A stretch of 64,000 bases of DNA, from positions 62,001 to 126,000 of the forward strand of contig NZ_JACBXD010000015.1 of the NCBI RefSeq assembly GCF_013870525.1, written 5' to 3'. Below, in pieces: positions 20,040 to 30,638 of the stretch. Both the position numbers and the translations under genes were made by a program. The first letter of the stretch is position 1. Each line of letters starts with the position of its first letter. The DNA comes from Amycolatopsis pittospori (lineage in GTDB: Bacteria > Actinomycetota > Actinomycetes > Mycobacteriales > Pseudonocardiaceae). The notes beneath the pieces are model-generated. The model worked only from the letters and a program-made list of their open reading frames with translations, searched no databases and was not told the DNA's origin.

Positions 20040-22568
20040 TCATCCCTTCACTCGGGCCGGGAAGCGCAGGAAGGTCACGGAGTTCGGTGGGAACGTGTAG
20101 CCGAAGGCGTTCGCCACGCCGGAGAACCGCGACTCTCGTGGCGCGATCGGTGTCACGAAAGCGGTATTGACGTCGTCGGGCGAGCCCTGCAGCGTCGTCA
20201 CGCGGGCCGTGGAGCCAGGCTGGACGTGGGTCCCGAGGTCGACCCGGGTGCGGGCGGCCGAGTTCTGCGCGTTGACCACCTTGACCAGGAGTTCGCCGGT
20301 CTTGACGTCGCGCGTGACGACCTGGCGGAACGGCTCGGCGACCTTGTCGTCGGTAAAGGCACCCCACTTCCGCCCGTCGAGGTACAGCGTCACCTGGCGG
20401 CCCCGGACCTCGACCCGCAGGTCGTACTGCTTGCCGGTCTCGATGCGGGTGTCGTTCTGCACCAGGGTCTGCTTGCCGCCTCCCTCGGTCTTCTCGACCG
20501 CGGAGACGGTGTTGTTCCAGCCGCCGAGGTTCCACCAGTAGTTGTTGCCGGTGTCCTTGACGCCGAACGCGACCAGGAACCCTTCCTTGCCCGCCGTCTT
20601 GGTCGCCTTCACCGAGAAGTCGTAGTTGCTCCACGACGGATCGCCTGCGGTCACCAAGGTGTTCTCGGCGGCCTGGTCGGACTGGACGTAGGCGCCGTTC
20701 GACACCGTCCACGAACCGCGGCCGGCCACCTTCGTCCAGCGAGAATCGTCACCGGAGAAGTCGTCCGAGAACAGCTGCGTCCCGTCGGCTCCGGTGACCT
20801 TGACGTCGTCGTAGGCGGCGCTCGTGGCCCAGGTGGACAGTCCGATCGCGCCCGAGATCGGCGCCACCGTCGCCGGCGTCGAGGACGCCTTGCTCGGCAC
20901 CACGTGGTCACCGACGTTGGTCATGAACAGCTTCTGTGTCTCGTAACTGGCCGAACCCCACGAGCGCTGGTTGTCGAACCAGATCATGTCCGGCCGCCAT
21001 TGCACGGAGTCGGTGTTCGCCAGCAGCGGCGCGTACGACGCCAGCTTGACGACGTCGGCGTTCCGCTCCAGACCGGTCATGTAGGAGGCTTCGGCGAGCG
21101 CGTTGCCGAACTTGTTGTCCAGCGAGGCGTACTCACCGAGGAAAACCTTGGGGCCGTTGCGGTCGTAGCTGTCGTAACGCTGGTTGTTCTGCAGGAACCA
21201 CTGCGGGCTGTTGTAGTAGTGCTCGTCGACCATCGCGACCTTCGCGTCGCGGTTCAGCTGCCACAGCCGGTCGAACGTCGTCCCGGTGTCGTCGGGCCCG
21301 GAGTTGCTGATCACCGTGATCCCCGGGTACTTCGCCGCGATCGCCTCGCGGAACTCGGTGAAGCGGGCGAAGAACTCGTTCGGCAGGTTCTCCTCGTTGC
21401 CGACACCGAGATGCGTCAGGTTGAACGGCGCCGGATGCCCCATCTCGGCCCGCTTCCTGCCCCACGTCGAGGTGACCGGGCCGTTGGCGAACTCGATGAG
21501 GTCGAGCGTGTCCTGGATGTGCCGCCGCAGCAACGCGGGATCGTCGGTCGCCCGGTTCTGCCCGCAGCCGGTGACCAGTGCGGGCACCACCGGCAGCGGC
21601 ATCGCGCCGATGTCTTCGGAGAACTGGAAGTATTCGTAGTAGCCGATGCCGTAGGACTGGTTGTAGCCCCAGAAGTTCGCGTTGGTGGCCCGCTGCTCGA
21701 CCGGGCCGATCGTGTCCTTCCACTGGTACGAACGCTTCCGTTCCCAGTTCGGCGCCTCGTAACCCTGGTGGCTGCCGGTGTTGACGAGGCAGCCGCCGGG
21801 GAACCGGACGAAACCGGGCTTGAGCGCGGCGATCCTGTCCGCGAGGTCGGCCCGCATCCCGTTGGGCCTGCCCTGGTAGGTGTCGCGCGGGAACAACGAC
21901 ACCATGTCCAGCCGCAGGGTCCCGCCGCCGGAGGCGGTGAGCGCGAGCCTGCCCAGCGCGCTCGACTCCCGCGCCCGGACGGTGCCGCTGTACTTCACCC
22001 AGCCGTCGCCCCGGACCTGCACGCGCAGCGGATCGGCCAGCGCCTTCCCGGCCGGATCGGTGACGGCCACGGTGAGCGGCGTCGCCGTCCGATCGGTCCG
22101 GGCGAACACCGAGAAGTCGTACTGCTTCCCCTTTTCGACCCGGATCCCGGAGTTGTAGCCGGAATTGGCGACACCGTATTCACCGCTGGAAAGGCCGAGC
22201 CGCAGGTAACGCCGGTTCCGTTCGTTGAGCCGCTGATCGTCGTCGGCGACCGCGACCGTGCCCGTTCCCCCACCGAGCGACGTGGGTGCCCACGACGTCA
22301 GCGAGGTGTACGACGCGTTGTCGGCCTTGTCGTACTCGAACGACCGGTTCTGCACGAGTTCGGCGTAAAGCCCGCCGTCCGCGGCACGGTTGATGTCCTC
22401 GAAGAAGACGCCGTACATCGAACGGTCGATCGTGGCACCACGCCCCGCCGCGTCCACGGCGAGGGTGTAGTCGGTCACCGGTGTCTGGCCCGAAGCTGGG
22501 ACGGGCACGAGGACACCGGCGGCGATGGTCAGGGACAGCACACTGATCCGGACGAACCTGCTGCGCAC
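20040..22568 (-). CDS. Secreted alpha-L-arabinofuranosidase, GH51 with extra beta-sandwich modules
   Basis: An 842-residue extracellular enzyme that releases terminal arabinofuranose. GTG 22568 follows AAAGGAAG and leads into a Sec signal (ISVLSLTIAAGVLVPVPASG). After MYGVFFEDINRAADGGLYAELVQNRSFE, typical of GH51, there is a carbohydrate-binding-like insert (about 100-225), then the TIM barrel with KPGFVRFPGGC, acid/base Glu in HLGVGNEEN (E392) and nucleophile Glu in VFLGEYAS (E479). From about 570 to 740 is a DUF1080/LamG-like module (LFSDDFSGDDSRWTKV). Domain order equals that of many Actinobacteria arabinosidases. It is the first gene of the GH51-GH43-GH2 cluster and its stop overlaps the first possible GH43 start by four bases. 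Confidence 0.9.
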   Translation of the reverse strand: MRSRFVRISVLSLTIAAGVLVPVPASGQTPVTDYTLAVDAAGRGATIDRSMYGVFFEDINRAADGGLYAELVQNRSFEYDKADNASYTSLTSWAPTSLGGGTGTVAVADDDQRLNERNRRYLRLGLSSGEYGVANSGYNSGIRVEKGKQYDFSVFARTDRTATPLTVAVTDPAGKALADPLRVQVRGDGWVKYSGTVRARESSALGRLALTASGGGTLRLDMVSLFPRDTYQGRPNGMRADLADRIAALKPGFVRFPGGCLVNTGSHQGYEAPNWERKRSYQWKDTIGPVEQRATNANFWGYNQSYGIGYYEYFQFSEDIGAMPLPVVPALVTGCGQNRATDDPALLRRHIQDTLDLIEFANGPVTSTWGRKRAEMGHPAPFNLTHLGVGNEENLPNEFFARFTEFREAIAAKYPGITVISNSGPDDTGTTFDRLWQLNRDAKVAMVDEHYYNSPQWFLQNNQRYDSYDRNGPKVFLGEYASLDNKFGNALAEASYMTGLERNADVVKLASYAPLLANTDSVQWRPDMIWFDNQRSWGSASYETQKLFMTNVGDHVVPSKASSTPATVAPISGAIGLSTWATSAAYDDVKVTGADGTQLFSDDFSGDDSRWTKVAGRGSWTVSNGAYVQSDQAAENTLVTAGDPSWSNYDFSVKATKTAGKEGFLVAFGVKDTGNNYWWNLGGWNNTVSAVEKTEGGGKQTLVQNDTRIETGKQYDLRVEVRGRQVTLYLDGRKWGAFTDDKVAEPFRQVVTRDVKTGELLVKVVNAQNSAARTRVDLGTHVQPGSTARVTTLQGSPDDVNTAFVTPIAPRESRFSGVANAFGYTFPPNSVTFLRFPARVKG

Positions 22569-22623
22569 AGCACTTCCTTTCGCGACGTTGCGAGGAGAGC
22601 CGGGGTGAGGTGTGGGTCGGGCT

Positions 22624-22671
22624 GGTCGTGAGTGGCGATTCGGGTTAGAACCCGAATCGCCACTCACGACC
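22624..22671. terminator. Long hairpin after the gguB gene
   Basis: Perfect 21-nt arms at 22624-22644 and 22651-22671 surround TTAGAA. The right arm contains the TGA stop of gguB (22664-22666). It separates the araBDA-chvE-gguAB operon from the GH51 operon. Relatives with the same core GTGAGTGGCGATTCG occur at 60725-60772 and in half form near 60984-61009. Confidence 0.75.
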
Positions 22672-23914
22672 CCGTGACGCGGGACCGCCGTTTGGTCCAG
22701 ACGTCGTAGGCGACGGCGGCGAGCAGCACGAATCCCTTGACCAGGTTCACGCTCTCGGTCGGGGCGCCGATGAGGGACATGCCGTTGTTGATCACGCCCA
22801 TGATCAGGCCGCCGGTGATCGCGCCGACCACCTTGCCGACCCCGCCCTGGACCGCGGCGCCACCGATGAACGCCGCGGCGATCGCGTCGAGTTCGAACAT
22901 GTTGCCCGCGGTCGGCCCGGCCTGGTTGAGCCGTCCGGCCACGATGATCCCGGCGAGCGCGGAGAGCACGCCCATGTTGACGAAGATCCAGAACGTCACC
23001 GCCTTGACCTTCACGCCGGACAGCGTCGCCGCTTGGAGGTTCCCGCCGATCGCGTAGATATGACGGCCGAACACCGCCCGCGTCGTCACCAGCGAATACC
23101 CGATCACCAGCACCGAAAGCAGGATCAGCACCCACGGCAGGTTCTTGTACCGCGCCAGCTGGACCACCACGAACAGCACGACGACGGCCGCCGCGGCGAT
23201 CTTCAGCAGGAACATCGGCAGCGGGTCGACCTCTTGGAGGTAGTTGAGCCGGGCCGTGCGCTTACGCCACTGGGTGAAGACGGCGCCGCCGATGGCCAGC
23301 ACCCCGACGAGCAGGCTGACCAGGTCGGCGCCGCCGAGCGGGCCGAGGCCGATGTTGCCGAGGTAGCCGCCGGTGAAGCCGTTCGCCAGCGTCCGGACCG
23401 GATCCGGGAACGGGCCGATCCCCTGGTTCCCCAGCACGGTCAGGGTGAGCGCGCGGAACACCAGCATCCCCGCCAGCGTCACGATGAACGCGGGGATGCC
23501 GAAGTAGGCGACCCAATACCCCTGCCAGGCGCCGATCACGGCGCCGGCGGCCAGCGTGACGAGCAGCGCCAGCGGCCACGCCATGCCGACGTTCACCATC
23601 AGCACGGCCGAGATCGCGCCGGTCAGCGCCACCACGGACCCGGCCGACAGGTCGATGTGCCCGGCGATGATGATCAGGATCATGCCGATCGCGAGGATCA
23701 GCACGTACGAGTTCTGCACGATCAGGTTCGAGATGTTCTGCGGTTCCAGCAGCGCGCCGCCGGTGAGGATCGAGAACAGTACGACGATCAGCGCGAACGC
23801 GACGTAGATGCCGCTCTGGCGCGGGTTGAACGAGATCCGGCGCGGCGCCCTGGCCGGCGGGGATCCCTTCTCGTCCGGGACACCGGTGATCGTGTCTGCG
23901 GAGGCGGTGCTCAT
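22664..23914 (-). CDS. gguB: Monosaccharide ABC transporter permease
   Basis: A 416-residue inner-membrane permease of the BPD_transp_2 (ribose/xylose) family. It has about ten or more hydrophobic segments, with AGHIDLSAGSVVALTGAISA (the family's hallmark) and FGRHIYAIGGNLQAATLSGVKVK near the coupling region. The length and the YWVAYFGIPAFIVTLAGMLVFRAL stretch are those of the GguB/MmsB multiple-monosaccharide type. It works with the ATPase (23918) and the lipoprotein (25447). It is the last gene of the arabinose operon; its stop codon is inside the terminator hairpin. Likely substrates are arabinose, xylose or galactose. Confidence 0.9.
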   Translation of the reverse strand: MSTASADTITGVPDEKGSPPARAPRRISFNPRQSGIYVAFALIVVLFSILTGGALLEPQNISNLIVQNSYVLILAIGMILIIIAGHIDLSAGSVVALTGAISAVLMVNVGMAWPLALLVTLAAGAVIGAWQGYWVAYFGIPAFIVTLAGMLVFRALTLTVLGNQGIGPFPDPVRTLANGFTGGYLGNIGLGPLGGADLVSLLVGVLAIGGAVFTQWRKRTARLNYLQEVDPLPMFLLKIAAAAVVVLFVVVQLARYKNLPWVLILLSVLVIGYSLVTTRAVFGRHIYAIGGNLQAATLSGVKVKAVTFWIFVNMGVLSALAGIIVAGRLNQAGPTAGNMFELDAIAAAFIGGAAVQGGVGKVVGAITGGLIMGVINNGMSLIGAPTESVNLVKGFVLLAAVAYDVWTKRRSRVTGS

Positions 23915-23917
23915 GAC

Positions 23918-25441
23918 TTACTCCTGTTCCCTGGTCATCGCGCGCATGAGGACCTCCTGCGTCGCCTCGGCCCGGCCGACCTCACCGGTGATCCGGCCCG
24001 CCGACAACGCGTAGATCCGGTCGCACAGCCCGATCAGCTCCGGCAGCTCGGACGAGATGACCAGGACGGCCTTCCCCTCGTCGGCGAGGCGATTGATGAT
24101 GGTGTAGATCTCGTACTTCGCGCCGACGTCGATGCCGCGCGTCGGCTCGTCGAGGATCAGCACGTCCGGATCGGTCAGGATCCACTTGGACAGCACGACC
24201 TTCTGCTGGTTGCCGCCGGACAGCGTGCCGGTCACGCTCTTCACGTCCGGGGCCTTGATGTTCATGCTCCTGCGGAATTCCTCGGCGACGCGGTGTTCCT
24301 CGTTCTCGTCCACCCAGCCGCGGCGGGCGAGCTTGCCGAGTGCGGCGCCGGAGACGTTGCGCTGGATGTCCTCGATGAGGTTGAGGCCGTACCGCTTGCG
24401 GTCTTCGGTGGCGTAGGCGAGCCCGTGCCCGACGGCCTCGCCGACCGTGCGGGCCTCGATCTCCTTGCCGTCCTTGAGGAGGCGCCCGGAGATGTCCTTG
24501 CCGTAGGAGCGGCCGAACACGCTCATCGCGAGTTCGGTCCGCCCGGCGCCCATCAGGCCCGCCAGGCCGACGATCTCACCGCGTCGCAGGGTCAGGCTCG
24601 CCCCGTCGACGACGACCCGGCCGTGCTGGGTGGGGCTGTGGACGGTCCAGTCCTCGATCCGGAGAACCTCGTCGCCGATCCGCGGTTCCCTGGGCGGGAA
24701 GCGGTTCTCGAGCTTCCGCCCGACCATCCCGGCGATGATCCGGTCTTCGGTGACCTCGGCCGCGTCCAGCGTTTCGATCGTCCTGCCGTCGCGCAGGATG
24801 GTGATCGAGTCGGCGATCGCGGCGATCTCGTTGAGCTTGTGCGAGATCAGGACGCAGGTGACGCCGTCGTCCCGCAGGCCGCGCAGCAGATCGAGCAGAT
24901 GCGCGGAATCGTCGTCGTTGAGCGCGGCGGTCGGCTCGTCGAGGATCAGCAGTCTGACCTCTTTGGACAGTGCTTTGGCGATCTCGACCAGTTGTTGTTT
25001 GCCGACACCGATGTCGAGCACCGGCGTCACCGGGTTCTCCCGCAGGCCGACGCGCCGCATGAGCTCGCCGGCCTGCTGGTTGGTCCGGTTCCAGTCGATC
25101 AGGCCGCCGCGGGCCTTCTCGTTGCCCAGGAAGATGTTCTCCGCGATGGACAGCTGCTGGCAGAGGGCGAGTTCCTGATGGATGATCACGATGCCGCGGC
25201 GTTCGCTGTCGCGGATCGCGGAGAACGCGCACGGCTCGCCGTCGAAGACGATCTCGCCGTCGTACGAGCCGTGCGCGTAGACGCCCGAGAGCACCTTCAT
25301 CAGCGTGGACTTGCCCGCACCGTTCTCGCCGCAGATCGCGTGGATCTCGCCCCGCCGCACCGACAGGTTCACGTCCTGCAGCGCCTTGACCCCGGGGAAG
25401 GATTTGGTGATCCCCCGCATCCGAAGGATTTCGTCGGTCAC
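23918..25441 (-). CDS. gguA: Monosaccharide ABC transporter ATPase (two-domain)
   Basis: A 507-residue cytoplasmic ATPase with two fused nucleotide-binding domains, as in RbsA, XylG and GguA. The first has Walker [10 protein letters not shown] (about residue 34), a signature region [13 protein letters not shown] and Walker [12 protein letters not shown]. The second has the degenerate Walker [13 protein letters not shown] typical of this group, and [15 protein letters not shown] with [17 protein letters not shown] 25441 ([18 protein letters not shown]) lies 5 bp after the binding-protein stop. The permease gene starts 3 bp after its end. It powers uptake of the sugar captured by the 25447 lipoprotein. 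Confidence 0.92.
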   Translation of the reverse strand: MTDEILRMRGITKSFPGVKALQDVNLSVRRGEIHAICGENGAGKSTLMKVLSGVYAHGSYDGEIVFDGEPCAFSAIRDSERRGIVIIHQELALCQQLSIAENIFLGNEKARGGLIDWNRTNQQAGELMRRVGLRENPVTPVLDIGVGKQQLVEIAKALSKEVRLLILDEPTAALNDDDSAHLLDLLRGLRDDGVTCVLISHKLNEIAAIADSITILRDGRTIETLDAAEVTEDRIIAGMVGRKLENRFPPREPRIGDEVLRIEDWTVHSPTQHGRVVVDGASLTLRRGEIVGLAGLMGAGRTELAMSVFGRSYGKDISGRLLKDGKEIEARTVGEAVGHGLAYATEDRKRYGLNLIEDIQRNVSGAALGKLARRGWVDENEEHRVAEEFRRSMNIKAPDVKSVTGTLSGGNQQKVVLSKWILTDPDVLILDEPTRGIDVGAKYEIYTIINRLADEGKAVLVISSELPELIGLCDRIYALSAGRITGEVGRAEATQEVLMRAMTREQE

Positions 25442-25446
25442 GTCGA

Positions 25447-26577
25447 CTACCTCAGCTGTTCCGCTTTGTAGTAGCCCGAGTCGATGAGTTCCTTCTGGTA
25501 GTTCCCCTTGTTCAGGATCACCGACTCCAGCAGGAACGCCGGGACGACCTTCTGCCCGTTGTCGTAGTCCGTGGTGTTGTTGGTCTCGGCCTTGCCGCCC
25601 TTGAGTACCGCGTCGGCCATCTTCACCGTGGTCTCGGCGAGCTTGCGGGTGTCCTTGAAGATCGTCGAGTACTGCTCGTCGGCGATGATGGACTTCACCG
25701 ACGCGACCTCGGCGTCCTGGCCGGTGACGACCGGGTACGGCTGACCCGGCGTGCCGTAGCCGTTGCTCTTGAGTGCCGAAAGGATGCCGATGGAAAGGCC
25801 GTCGTACGGCGAGAGCACGCCCTGCACCTTGGCGCCGGAGCTGTAGGTCTTGGTCAGCAGGTCTTCCATGCGCCGCTGGGCGGTCGCCGCCTGCCAGCGC
25901 AGGATCGCCGCGACGTTGAACGCGGTCTGGCCGCTCTTGACGACCAGCGTCCCGTTGTCCAGGTACGGCTTCAGCACCGACATGGCGCCGTTGAAGAAGA
26001 ACGTCGCGTTGTTGTCGTCCGGGGAACCGGCGAACAGTTCGACGTTGAACGGCCCCTTGGCCTCGCCCGGCGAGCCGTCCTCCTTGACCACCTTGAGCCC
26101 GGTGAGCAGCGAAGTCGCCTGCTGCACACCGACCTTGAAGTTGTCGAAGGTCGCGTAGTAGTCGACGTTCGGGGTGTTGCGGATCAGCCGGTCGTAGGCG
26201 ATGACCGGGATCTTCTTGTCCGCGGCCTCCTGCAGCTGCGTGGTGATGGCCGTGCCGTCGATCGAGGCGATCACCAGCAGCTTCGCGCCCTTGGTGATCT
26301 GGTTCTCGATCTGGTTGACCTGGGTGGGGATGTCGTCCTCGGCGTACTGCAGGTCGACCTGGTAACCCAGCTTCTCCAGCGCCGCCTTGATGTTGTCGCC
26401 GTCGTGGATCCAGCGCTCCGACGATTTGGTCGGCATCGTGACGCCGACGAGGCCGCCCGCGGCACCACCGCCCGCCGCCGGCTGCTGCTCTCCCATCTTG
26501 GTACTCGAACCGCAGGCGGTCAGCGCCGCGCCGACGCCGATCGCCATGGCCAAGGTGGCCAGTTTGGTGAACTTCAT
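25447..26577 (-). CDS. chvE: Monosaccharide ABC transporter substrate-binding lipoprotein (ChvE-like)
   Basis: A 376-residue periplasmic-binding-protein type I lipoprotein. The lipobox LTAC is at residues 19-22 after a short Sec leader. [46 protein letters not shown] and [24 protein letters not shown] match the ChvE/multiple-monosaccharide group, which binds arabinose, galactose, glucose and xylose. ATG 26577 follows AGGAGAAGGAAC. It lies between araA and the transporter ATPase in the same operon, which supports pentose uptake. ChvE in plant bacteria also signals; nothing here suggests that. Confidence 0.9.
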   Translation of the reverse strand: MKFTKLATLAMAIGVGAALTACGSSTKMGEQQPAAGGGAAGGLVGVTMPTKSSERWIHDGDNIKAALEKLGYQVDLQYAEDDIPTQVNQIENQITKGAKLLVIASIDGTAITTQLQEAADKKIPVIAYDRLIRNTPNVDYYATFDNFKVGVQQATSLLTGLKVVKEDGSPGEAKGPFNVELFAGSPDDNNATFFFNGAMSVLKPYLDNGTLVVKSGQTAFNVAAILRWQAATAQRRMEDLLTKTYSSGAKVQGVLSPYDGLSIGILSALKSNGYGTPGQPYPVVTGQDAEVASVKSIIADEQYSTIFKDTRKLAETTVKMADAVLKGGKAETNNTTDYDNGQKVVPAFLLESVILNKGNYQKELIDSGYYKAEQLR

Positions 26578-26604
26578 TGTTCCTTCTCCTCCGGTGGGGA
26601 CCGC

Positions 26605-28110
26605 TCAGAAACCTTGTGCGAGCCGGTAGTACGCCTGGTTCCAGCGCATCCGGTCCGCGATCGACGCGGGCGTCGTCTCGCCGTCGATCACCAGCAGTTC
26701 GACGTCGAGCATGGTGGCGAAATCGCGGATGGTCTCCGCGCCGACGGCCTGGGTGAGCACGGTGTGGTGCGGCCCGCCCGCGGTGATCCACGCTTCGGCG
26801 GACGTGGCCAGCGACGGCGCCGGCTTCCACACCGCGCGCGCCACGGGCAGGTTCGGCAGCGGCTCGTCCGGTGCGACGACCTCGACCTCGTTGGCCACCA
26901 GGCGGAACCGGTCGCCGAGGTCGGCCATGCCGATCACCACGGCGTCACCGGGGGCCGCGTCGAACACCAGCCGGACCGGATCCTCACGGCCGCCGATGCC
27001 GAGCGGGTGGATCTCGCACGACGGCCGGGCGGCGGCGATGCTCGGGCAGACTTCGAGCATGTGCGCGCCGAGGATCTTCGGTTCGCCGGGGCCGAAGTGG
27101 TAGGTGTAATCCTCCATGAAGGACGTTCCGCGCTCGGAGTCGCGGCCCATCGCCTTCACCGCGGTCAGCAGTGCGGACGTCTTCCAGTCCCCTTCGCCGC
27201 CGAAGCCGTAGCCGTCGGCCATGAGCCGCTGCACGGCGAGCCCGGGAAGCTGACGAAGCCCGCCGAGGTCCTCGAAGTTCGTGGTGAAGGCGCCGAACCC
27301 GCCGCGCGTCAGGAAGGTACGCAGGCCCTGCTCGATCCGCGCCGCGTATCGCAGCGATTTGTGCCGCTCGCCGCCCTTGGCCAGCCCCGGCGCGAGTGCG
27401 TACGAGTCGGCGTACTCCTCGACCAGCACGTCGATCTCCGCGTCCGGCACCGCGTCGACCAGCGAGACGAGCTCGTTGACGCCGTAGGTGTTCACCGAGA
27501 CGCCGAACTTCAGTTCCGCCTCGACCTTGTCCCCGTCGGTGACCGCGACGTCGCGCATGTTGTCGCCGAACCGGGCGAGCTTCAGCGAGCCGATCGTCTG
27601 ACGCCCGACGGCCGCGCGCACCCACGCGTCGACCCGCTCCGCCACCGCCGGATCGGCCGCGTGCCCGGCGATGGTCTTGCGCGGGACACCGAGCCGGGTC
27701 TGGATGTACCCGAACTCGCGGTCGCCGTGCGCGGCCTGGTTCAGGTTCATGAAGTCCATGTCGATGGACTGCCACGGCAGGGCCTCGTTGAGCTGGGTGT
27801 GCAGGTGCAGCAACGGTTTCCGCAGTACGTCCAGCCCGGTGATCCACATCTTGGCCGGCGAGAACGTGTGCATCCACGCGATCACGCCGACACAGGCGTC
27901 GTCCGCGTTCGCGTCGAGCATGACCCGCCGGATCGCCGACGGCTCGGTGAGCACGGTTTTCGCCACGATCCCGGCCGAGATCCGGCCGGTGTCGGCCAGC
28001 ATCCGCTGGATCTGCAACGACTGACCCGCGACCTGTTCGAGGGTCTCTTCGCCGTAGAGCGCCTGGCTTCCGGTGAGGAACCAGACCTCGGTCTTCCGCT
28101 GCGTGCTCAC
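26605..28110 (-). CDS. araA: L-arabinose isomerase
   Basis: A 501-residue cytoplasmic isomerase that converts L-arabinose to L-ribulose, with Mn(II). The four metal-binding or catalytic positions of the family are seen: Glu in [10 protein letters not shown], Glu in [13 protein letters not shown], His in [11 protein letters not shown] and His in [10 protein letters not shown]. The N-terminus [21 protein letters not shown] is diagnostic. GTG 28110 overlaps the araD stop (GTGA), giving tight coupling in araB-araD-araA order. Length equals that of characterised AraA enzymes. Confidence 0.97.
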   Translation of the reverse strand: MSTQRKTEVWFLTGSQALYGEETLEQVAGQSLQIQRMLADTGRISAGIVAKTVLTEPSAIRRVMLDANADDACVGVIAWMHTFSPAKMWITGLDVLRKPLLHLHTQLNEALPWQSIDMDFMNLNQAAHGDREFGYIQTRLGVPRKTIAGHAADPAVAERVDAWVRAAVGRQTIGSLKLARFGDNMRDVAVTDGDKVEAELKFGVSVNTYGVNELVSLVDAVPDAEIDVLVEEYADSYALAPGLAKGGERHKSLRYAARIEQGLRTFLTRGGFGAFTTNFEDLGGLRQLPGLAVQRLMADGYGFGGEGDWKTSALLTAVKAMGRDSERGTSFMEDYTYHFGPGEPKILGAHMLEVCPSIAAARPSCEIHPLGIGGREDPVRLVFDAAPGDAVVIGMADLGDRFRLVANEVEVVAPDEPLPNLPVARAVWKPAPSLATSAEAWITAGGPHHTVLTQAVGAETIRDFATMLDVELLVIDGETTPASIADRMRWNQAYYRLAQGF

Positions 28111-28793
28111 TTCTCTCCCTGCTGGCCGTAGACGTCCTGGTAGCGCGCGTAGAGCCGGTCGACGTCCTGTTCGGACAGTGGCTCCGGTTTGCCCAGCGCG
28201 GAGGCGATGTGGACGGTCCTGGCGACGTCCTCGACCATGACCGCGGCCTTGACGGCGTCCCGGGCGGTGCGGCCGACGGTGAACGGGCCGTGGTTGCGCA
28301 TCAACACGGCGGGTGAACGGCTCGATCGGAGCGTCTCGACGATGCCCCGCCCGATCGAGTCGTCGCCGATCAGCGCGAACGGGCCGACCGGGATCTCGCC
28401 GCCGAACTCGTCGGCGATCATCGTGAGCACGCACGGGATCGACTCGCCGCGGGCCGCCCACGCGGTGGCGTACGTCGAATGCGTGTGGACGACGCCGCCG
28501 ACCTCCGGCATGTGCCGGTAGACGTAGGCGTGCGCTGCGGTGTCCGACGACGGCGCGAGGTCACCGTAAACGACCTCGCCGTACAGGTCGGTGACGACCA
28601 TCGTGTCGGCGGTCAGCGCGTCGTAGGACACCCCGGACGGCTTGATCACCATCAGGTCGTGGCCCGGGACCCTGGCGGAGACGTTGCCCGCGGTCCAGAT
28701 GACCAGTTCGTACCGGGTCAGTTCACTGTGGAGCCGGGCGACCGTGTCCCGCAGTTCTTCGAACGTGTCCGTGATCTCGGCGGCCAGGCTCAT
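28107..28793 (-). CDS. araD: L-ribulose-5-phosphate 4-epimerase
   Basis: A 228-residue class II aldolase-fold epimerase. It converts L-ribulose 5-phosphate to D-xylulose 5-phosphate, which enters the pentose-phosphate pathway. It has the zinc site [10 protein letters not shown] and the later NHGPFTVG His, and [19 protein letters not shown] near the phosphate site. The ATG at 28793 overlaps the araB stop as ATGA and follows GGACAGCACCG, a weak ribosome site, so translation may be coupled. Sequence and context agree fully with AraD. Confidence 0.95.
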   Translation of the reverse strand: MSLAAEITDTFEELRDTVARLHSELTRYELVIWTAGNVSARVPGHDLMVIKPSGVSYDALTADTMVVTDLYGEVVYGDLAPSSDTAAHAYVYRHMPEVGGVVHTHSTYATAWAARGESIPCVLTMIADEFGGEIPVGPFALIGDDSIGRGIVETLRSSRSPAVLMRNHGPFTVGRTARDAVKAAVMVEDVARTVHIASALGKPEPLSEQDVDRLYARYQDVYGQQGEK

Positions 28794-30472
28794 CGGTGCT
28801 GTCCTTTCCGGACGGACGCGGCCGCGCGACGGCGGGCGGCGAGACGGTGCATGACGTCGTTGGCGCCGCGGCCGAAGTAGTCGTGCAGCGCGGCGTACTC
28901 GGTGTAGAGGTCGTCGTAGGCCTTGACGTTCTCCGCGATCGGCCGGTAGACCGCGCGGCGGACAGAGCCCATCGCGACGGCCGCGGCCGGGACGTCCGGA
29001 TGCGCTCCGGCGGCGACCGCGGCATGGATCGCCGATCCCAGCGCGGGACTCTGCGCCGAACCGGCCACCGAAAGCGGCAGGTTCGTGACGTCGGCGTAGA
29101 TCTGCATCAGGAGCGCGTTCTTGACCAGGCCGCCCGCCACGATGAGTTCGGTGACGGGGACACCCGCGCGTTCGAAGGTCTCGACGATCGTCCTGGTGCC
29201 GAACGCGGTCGCCTCCAGCAGCGCCCGGTAGGTGTCCTCGGCACGCGTCGCGAGCGTCTGCCCGACGACGACCCCGGAAAGCTCGTGGTCGACGAGTACC
29301 GACCGGTTCCCGCTGTGCCAGTCCAGTGCGATCAGGCCGTGTTCGCCGATCTCCTGCGCCGCGGCGAGCCGGGTGAGCAGTTCGTGGACGGTGACGCCCG
29401 CCTCGCGCGCGTCGTCCACATAGGACGAAGGGACGCCGTGTTCGACGAACCAGGCGAAGATGTCGCCGACACCGCTCTGCCCGGCTTCGTAACCCCACTG
29501 CCCTGCCACGATTCCGCCGTCGACGACGCCGCACATCCCCGGCACCTCGCGCAGTTCGGCGCCGTTCATCACGTGGCAGGTGGAGGTGCCCATGATCGCG
29601 ACCATCTGCCCGGGCTCGACAGCCTGGACGGCGGGCGCGGTGACATGCGCGTCGACGTTGCCGACCGCGACCGCGATCCCCTCTCGCAGCCCGGTCCATC
29701 CGGCGGCCTCGGCGCTCAAGGTGCCCGCCTTGTCGCCGAGCGCGCCCAGCGGGTGCGCGAGCTTCTCGTCCACAAAGGATCCGAAACCGGGGGCCAGCGC
29801 CTCCAGGAACCCGACGCCCGGGTACCGGCCGTCCTGGAGGATCCCCTTGTACCCGGCCGTGCAGGCGTTGCGGACGTAGGTGCCGGTGAGCCGCCAGACG
29901 ATCCAGTCGGCGAGTTCCACCCAGTGCCGCATCCGCGCGTACACCTCGGGTGCCTCTTCGAAGATCTCCAGCGCCTTGGCGAACTCCCACTCCGAGGAGA
30001 TGAGCCCGCCGTAACGCGGCAGCCAGGATTCGCCGCGCTCCTTCGCGAGCGCGTTGATCCGGTCGGCCTGCGGCTGCGCGGAATGGTGCCGCCACAGCTT
30101 CACGTAGGCATGCGGCTCACCGGCGAACTCGGGCAGTTCGCACAGCGGGGTGCCCTGGCCCGTCGTCGGCACCATCGTGCAGGCGGTGAAGTCGGTCCCG
30201 ATGCCGACGACGTCGGCGGGATCCACCCCGGCCGCCCGGATCGCCTCCGGCACGGCGACGCGGAGGACGTCGACGTAATCCGACGGGACCTGCAACGCCC
30301 AGTCCGGCGGCAGGCCGCGGCCGGTCTCCGGCAGGATCCGGTCGATCACGCCGTGGTGGTACTCCGACACCGCGCTGCCCAGTTCCGCGCCGTCGCGGAC
30401 CCGGACCACGACGGCCCGGCCGGACAGCGTCCCGAAGTCGACGCCGACGACCAGCGGTTCCCCTGTACTCAC
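28790..30472 (-). CDS. araB: L-ribulokinase
   Basis: A 560-residue FGGY-family kinase that phosphorylates L-ribulose. VVGVDFGTLSGRAVVVRV (phosphate 1) is the AraB start, and GTDFTACTMVPTTGQGTPLC, WLPRYGGLISSEWEFAK, IMGTSTCHVMNG and GLVKNALLMQIYADV follow. The GTG at 30472 is 3 bp after GGGAGAAGAA. An upstream extension in the same frame runs through the operator and the palindrome and is not coding. It is the first gene of the arabinose operon and a GTTAGCG-type operator lies 15 bp upstream. Confidence 0.95.
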   Translation of the reverse strand: MSTGEPLVVGVDFGTLSGRAVVVRVRDGAELGSAVSEYHHGVIDRILPETGRGLPPDWALQVPSDYVDVLRVAVPEAIRAAGVDPADVVGIGTDFTACTMVPTTGQGTPLCELPEFAGEPHAYVKLWRHHSAQPQADRINALAKERGESWLPRYGGLISSEWEFAKALEIFEEAPEVYARMRHWVELADWIVWRLTGTYVRNACTAGYKGILQDGRYPGVGFLEALAPGFGSFVDEKLAHPLGALGDKAGTLSAEAAGWTGLREGIAVAVGNVDAHVTAPAVQAVEPGQMVAIMGTSTCHVMNGAELREVPGMCGVVDGGIVAGQWGYEAGQSGVGDIFAWFVEHGVPSSYVDDAREAGVTVHELLTRLAAAQEIGEHGLIALDWHSGNRSVLVDHELSGVVVGQTLATRAEDTYRALLEATAFGTRTIVETFERAGVPVTELIVAGGLVKNALLMQIYADVTNLPLSVAGSAQSPALGSAIHAAVAAGAHPDVPAAAVAMGSVRRAVYRPIAENVKAYDDLYTEYAALHDYFGRGANDVMHRLAARRRAAASVRKGQHR

Positions 30473-30486
30473 TTCTTCTCCCGCGA

Positions 30487-30500
30487 TGTTAGCGTTCACA
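30487..30500. promoter_or_regulatory. LacI-type operator in front of araB
   Basis: TGTTAGCGTTCACA differs at one core base from the palindrome GTTAnCGnTAAC, which is found intact upstream of the LacI gene (36331-36344) and of ytfQ (35204-35217). It lies 15 bp before the araB start. It suggests that the neighbouring LacI protein represses the arabinose operon. Confidence 0.7.
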
Positions 30501-30523
30501 TTTCTGGCCGGAAGCCACCGTTG

Positions 30524-30580
30524 GTGTTGCGAAAGCCACTTTCGCAACGTTGAAGGTTGCGAAAGTGGCTTTCGCAACAC
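30524..30580. repeat. Long intergenic palindrome, TTGCGAAAG family
   Basis: Perfect 25-nt arms (30524-30548 and 30556-30580) flank the 7-nt loop GTTGAAG. Each arm is itself nearly palindromic (TTGCGAAAG...CTTTCGCAA). It lies between the stop of the yjfF-like gene (30639) and araB, so it may end the ytf operon. A half copy, with the same loop but no right arm, is at 44085-44119. Confidence 0.75.
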
Positions 30581-30638
30581 CTCCCCTGAGGCCGGGCTCC
30601 GGGGGTCCGCATGAGACACACACCTTTCCTCACCCTCC

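Noticed and set aside
20226..25471. Two plus-strand frames of about 800 codons opposite the GH51, gguA and gguB genes
   Set aside because: No motif, no ribosome site; the minus strand has well-known families across the whole stretch.
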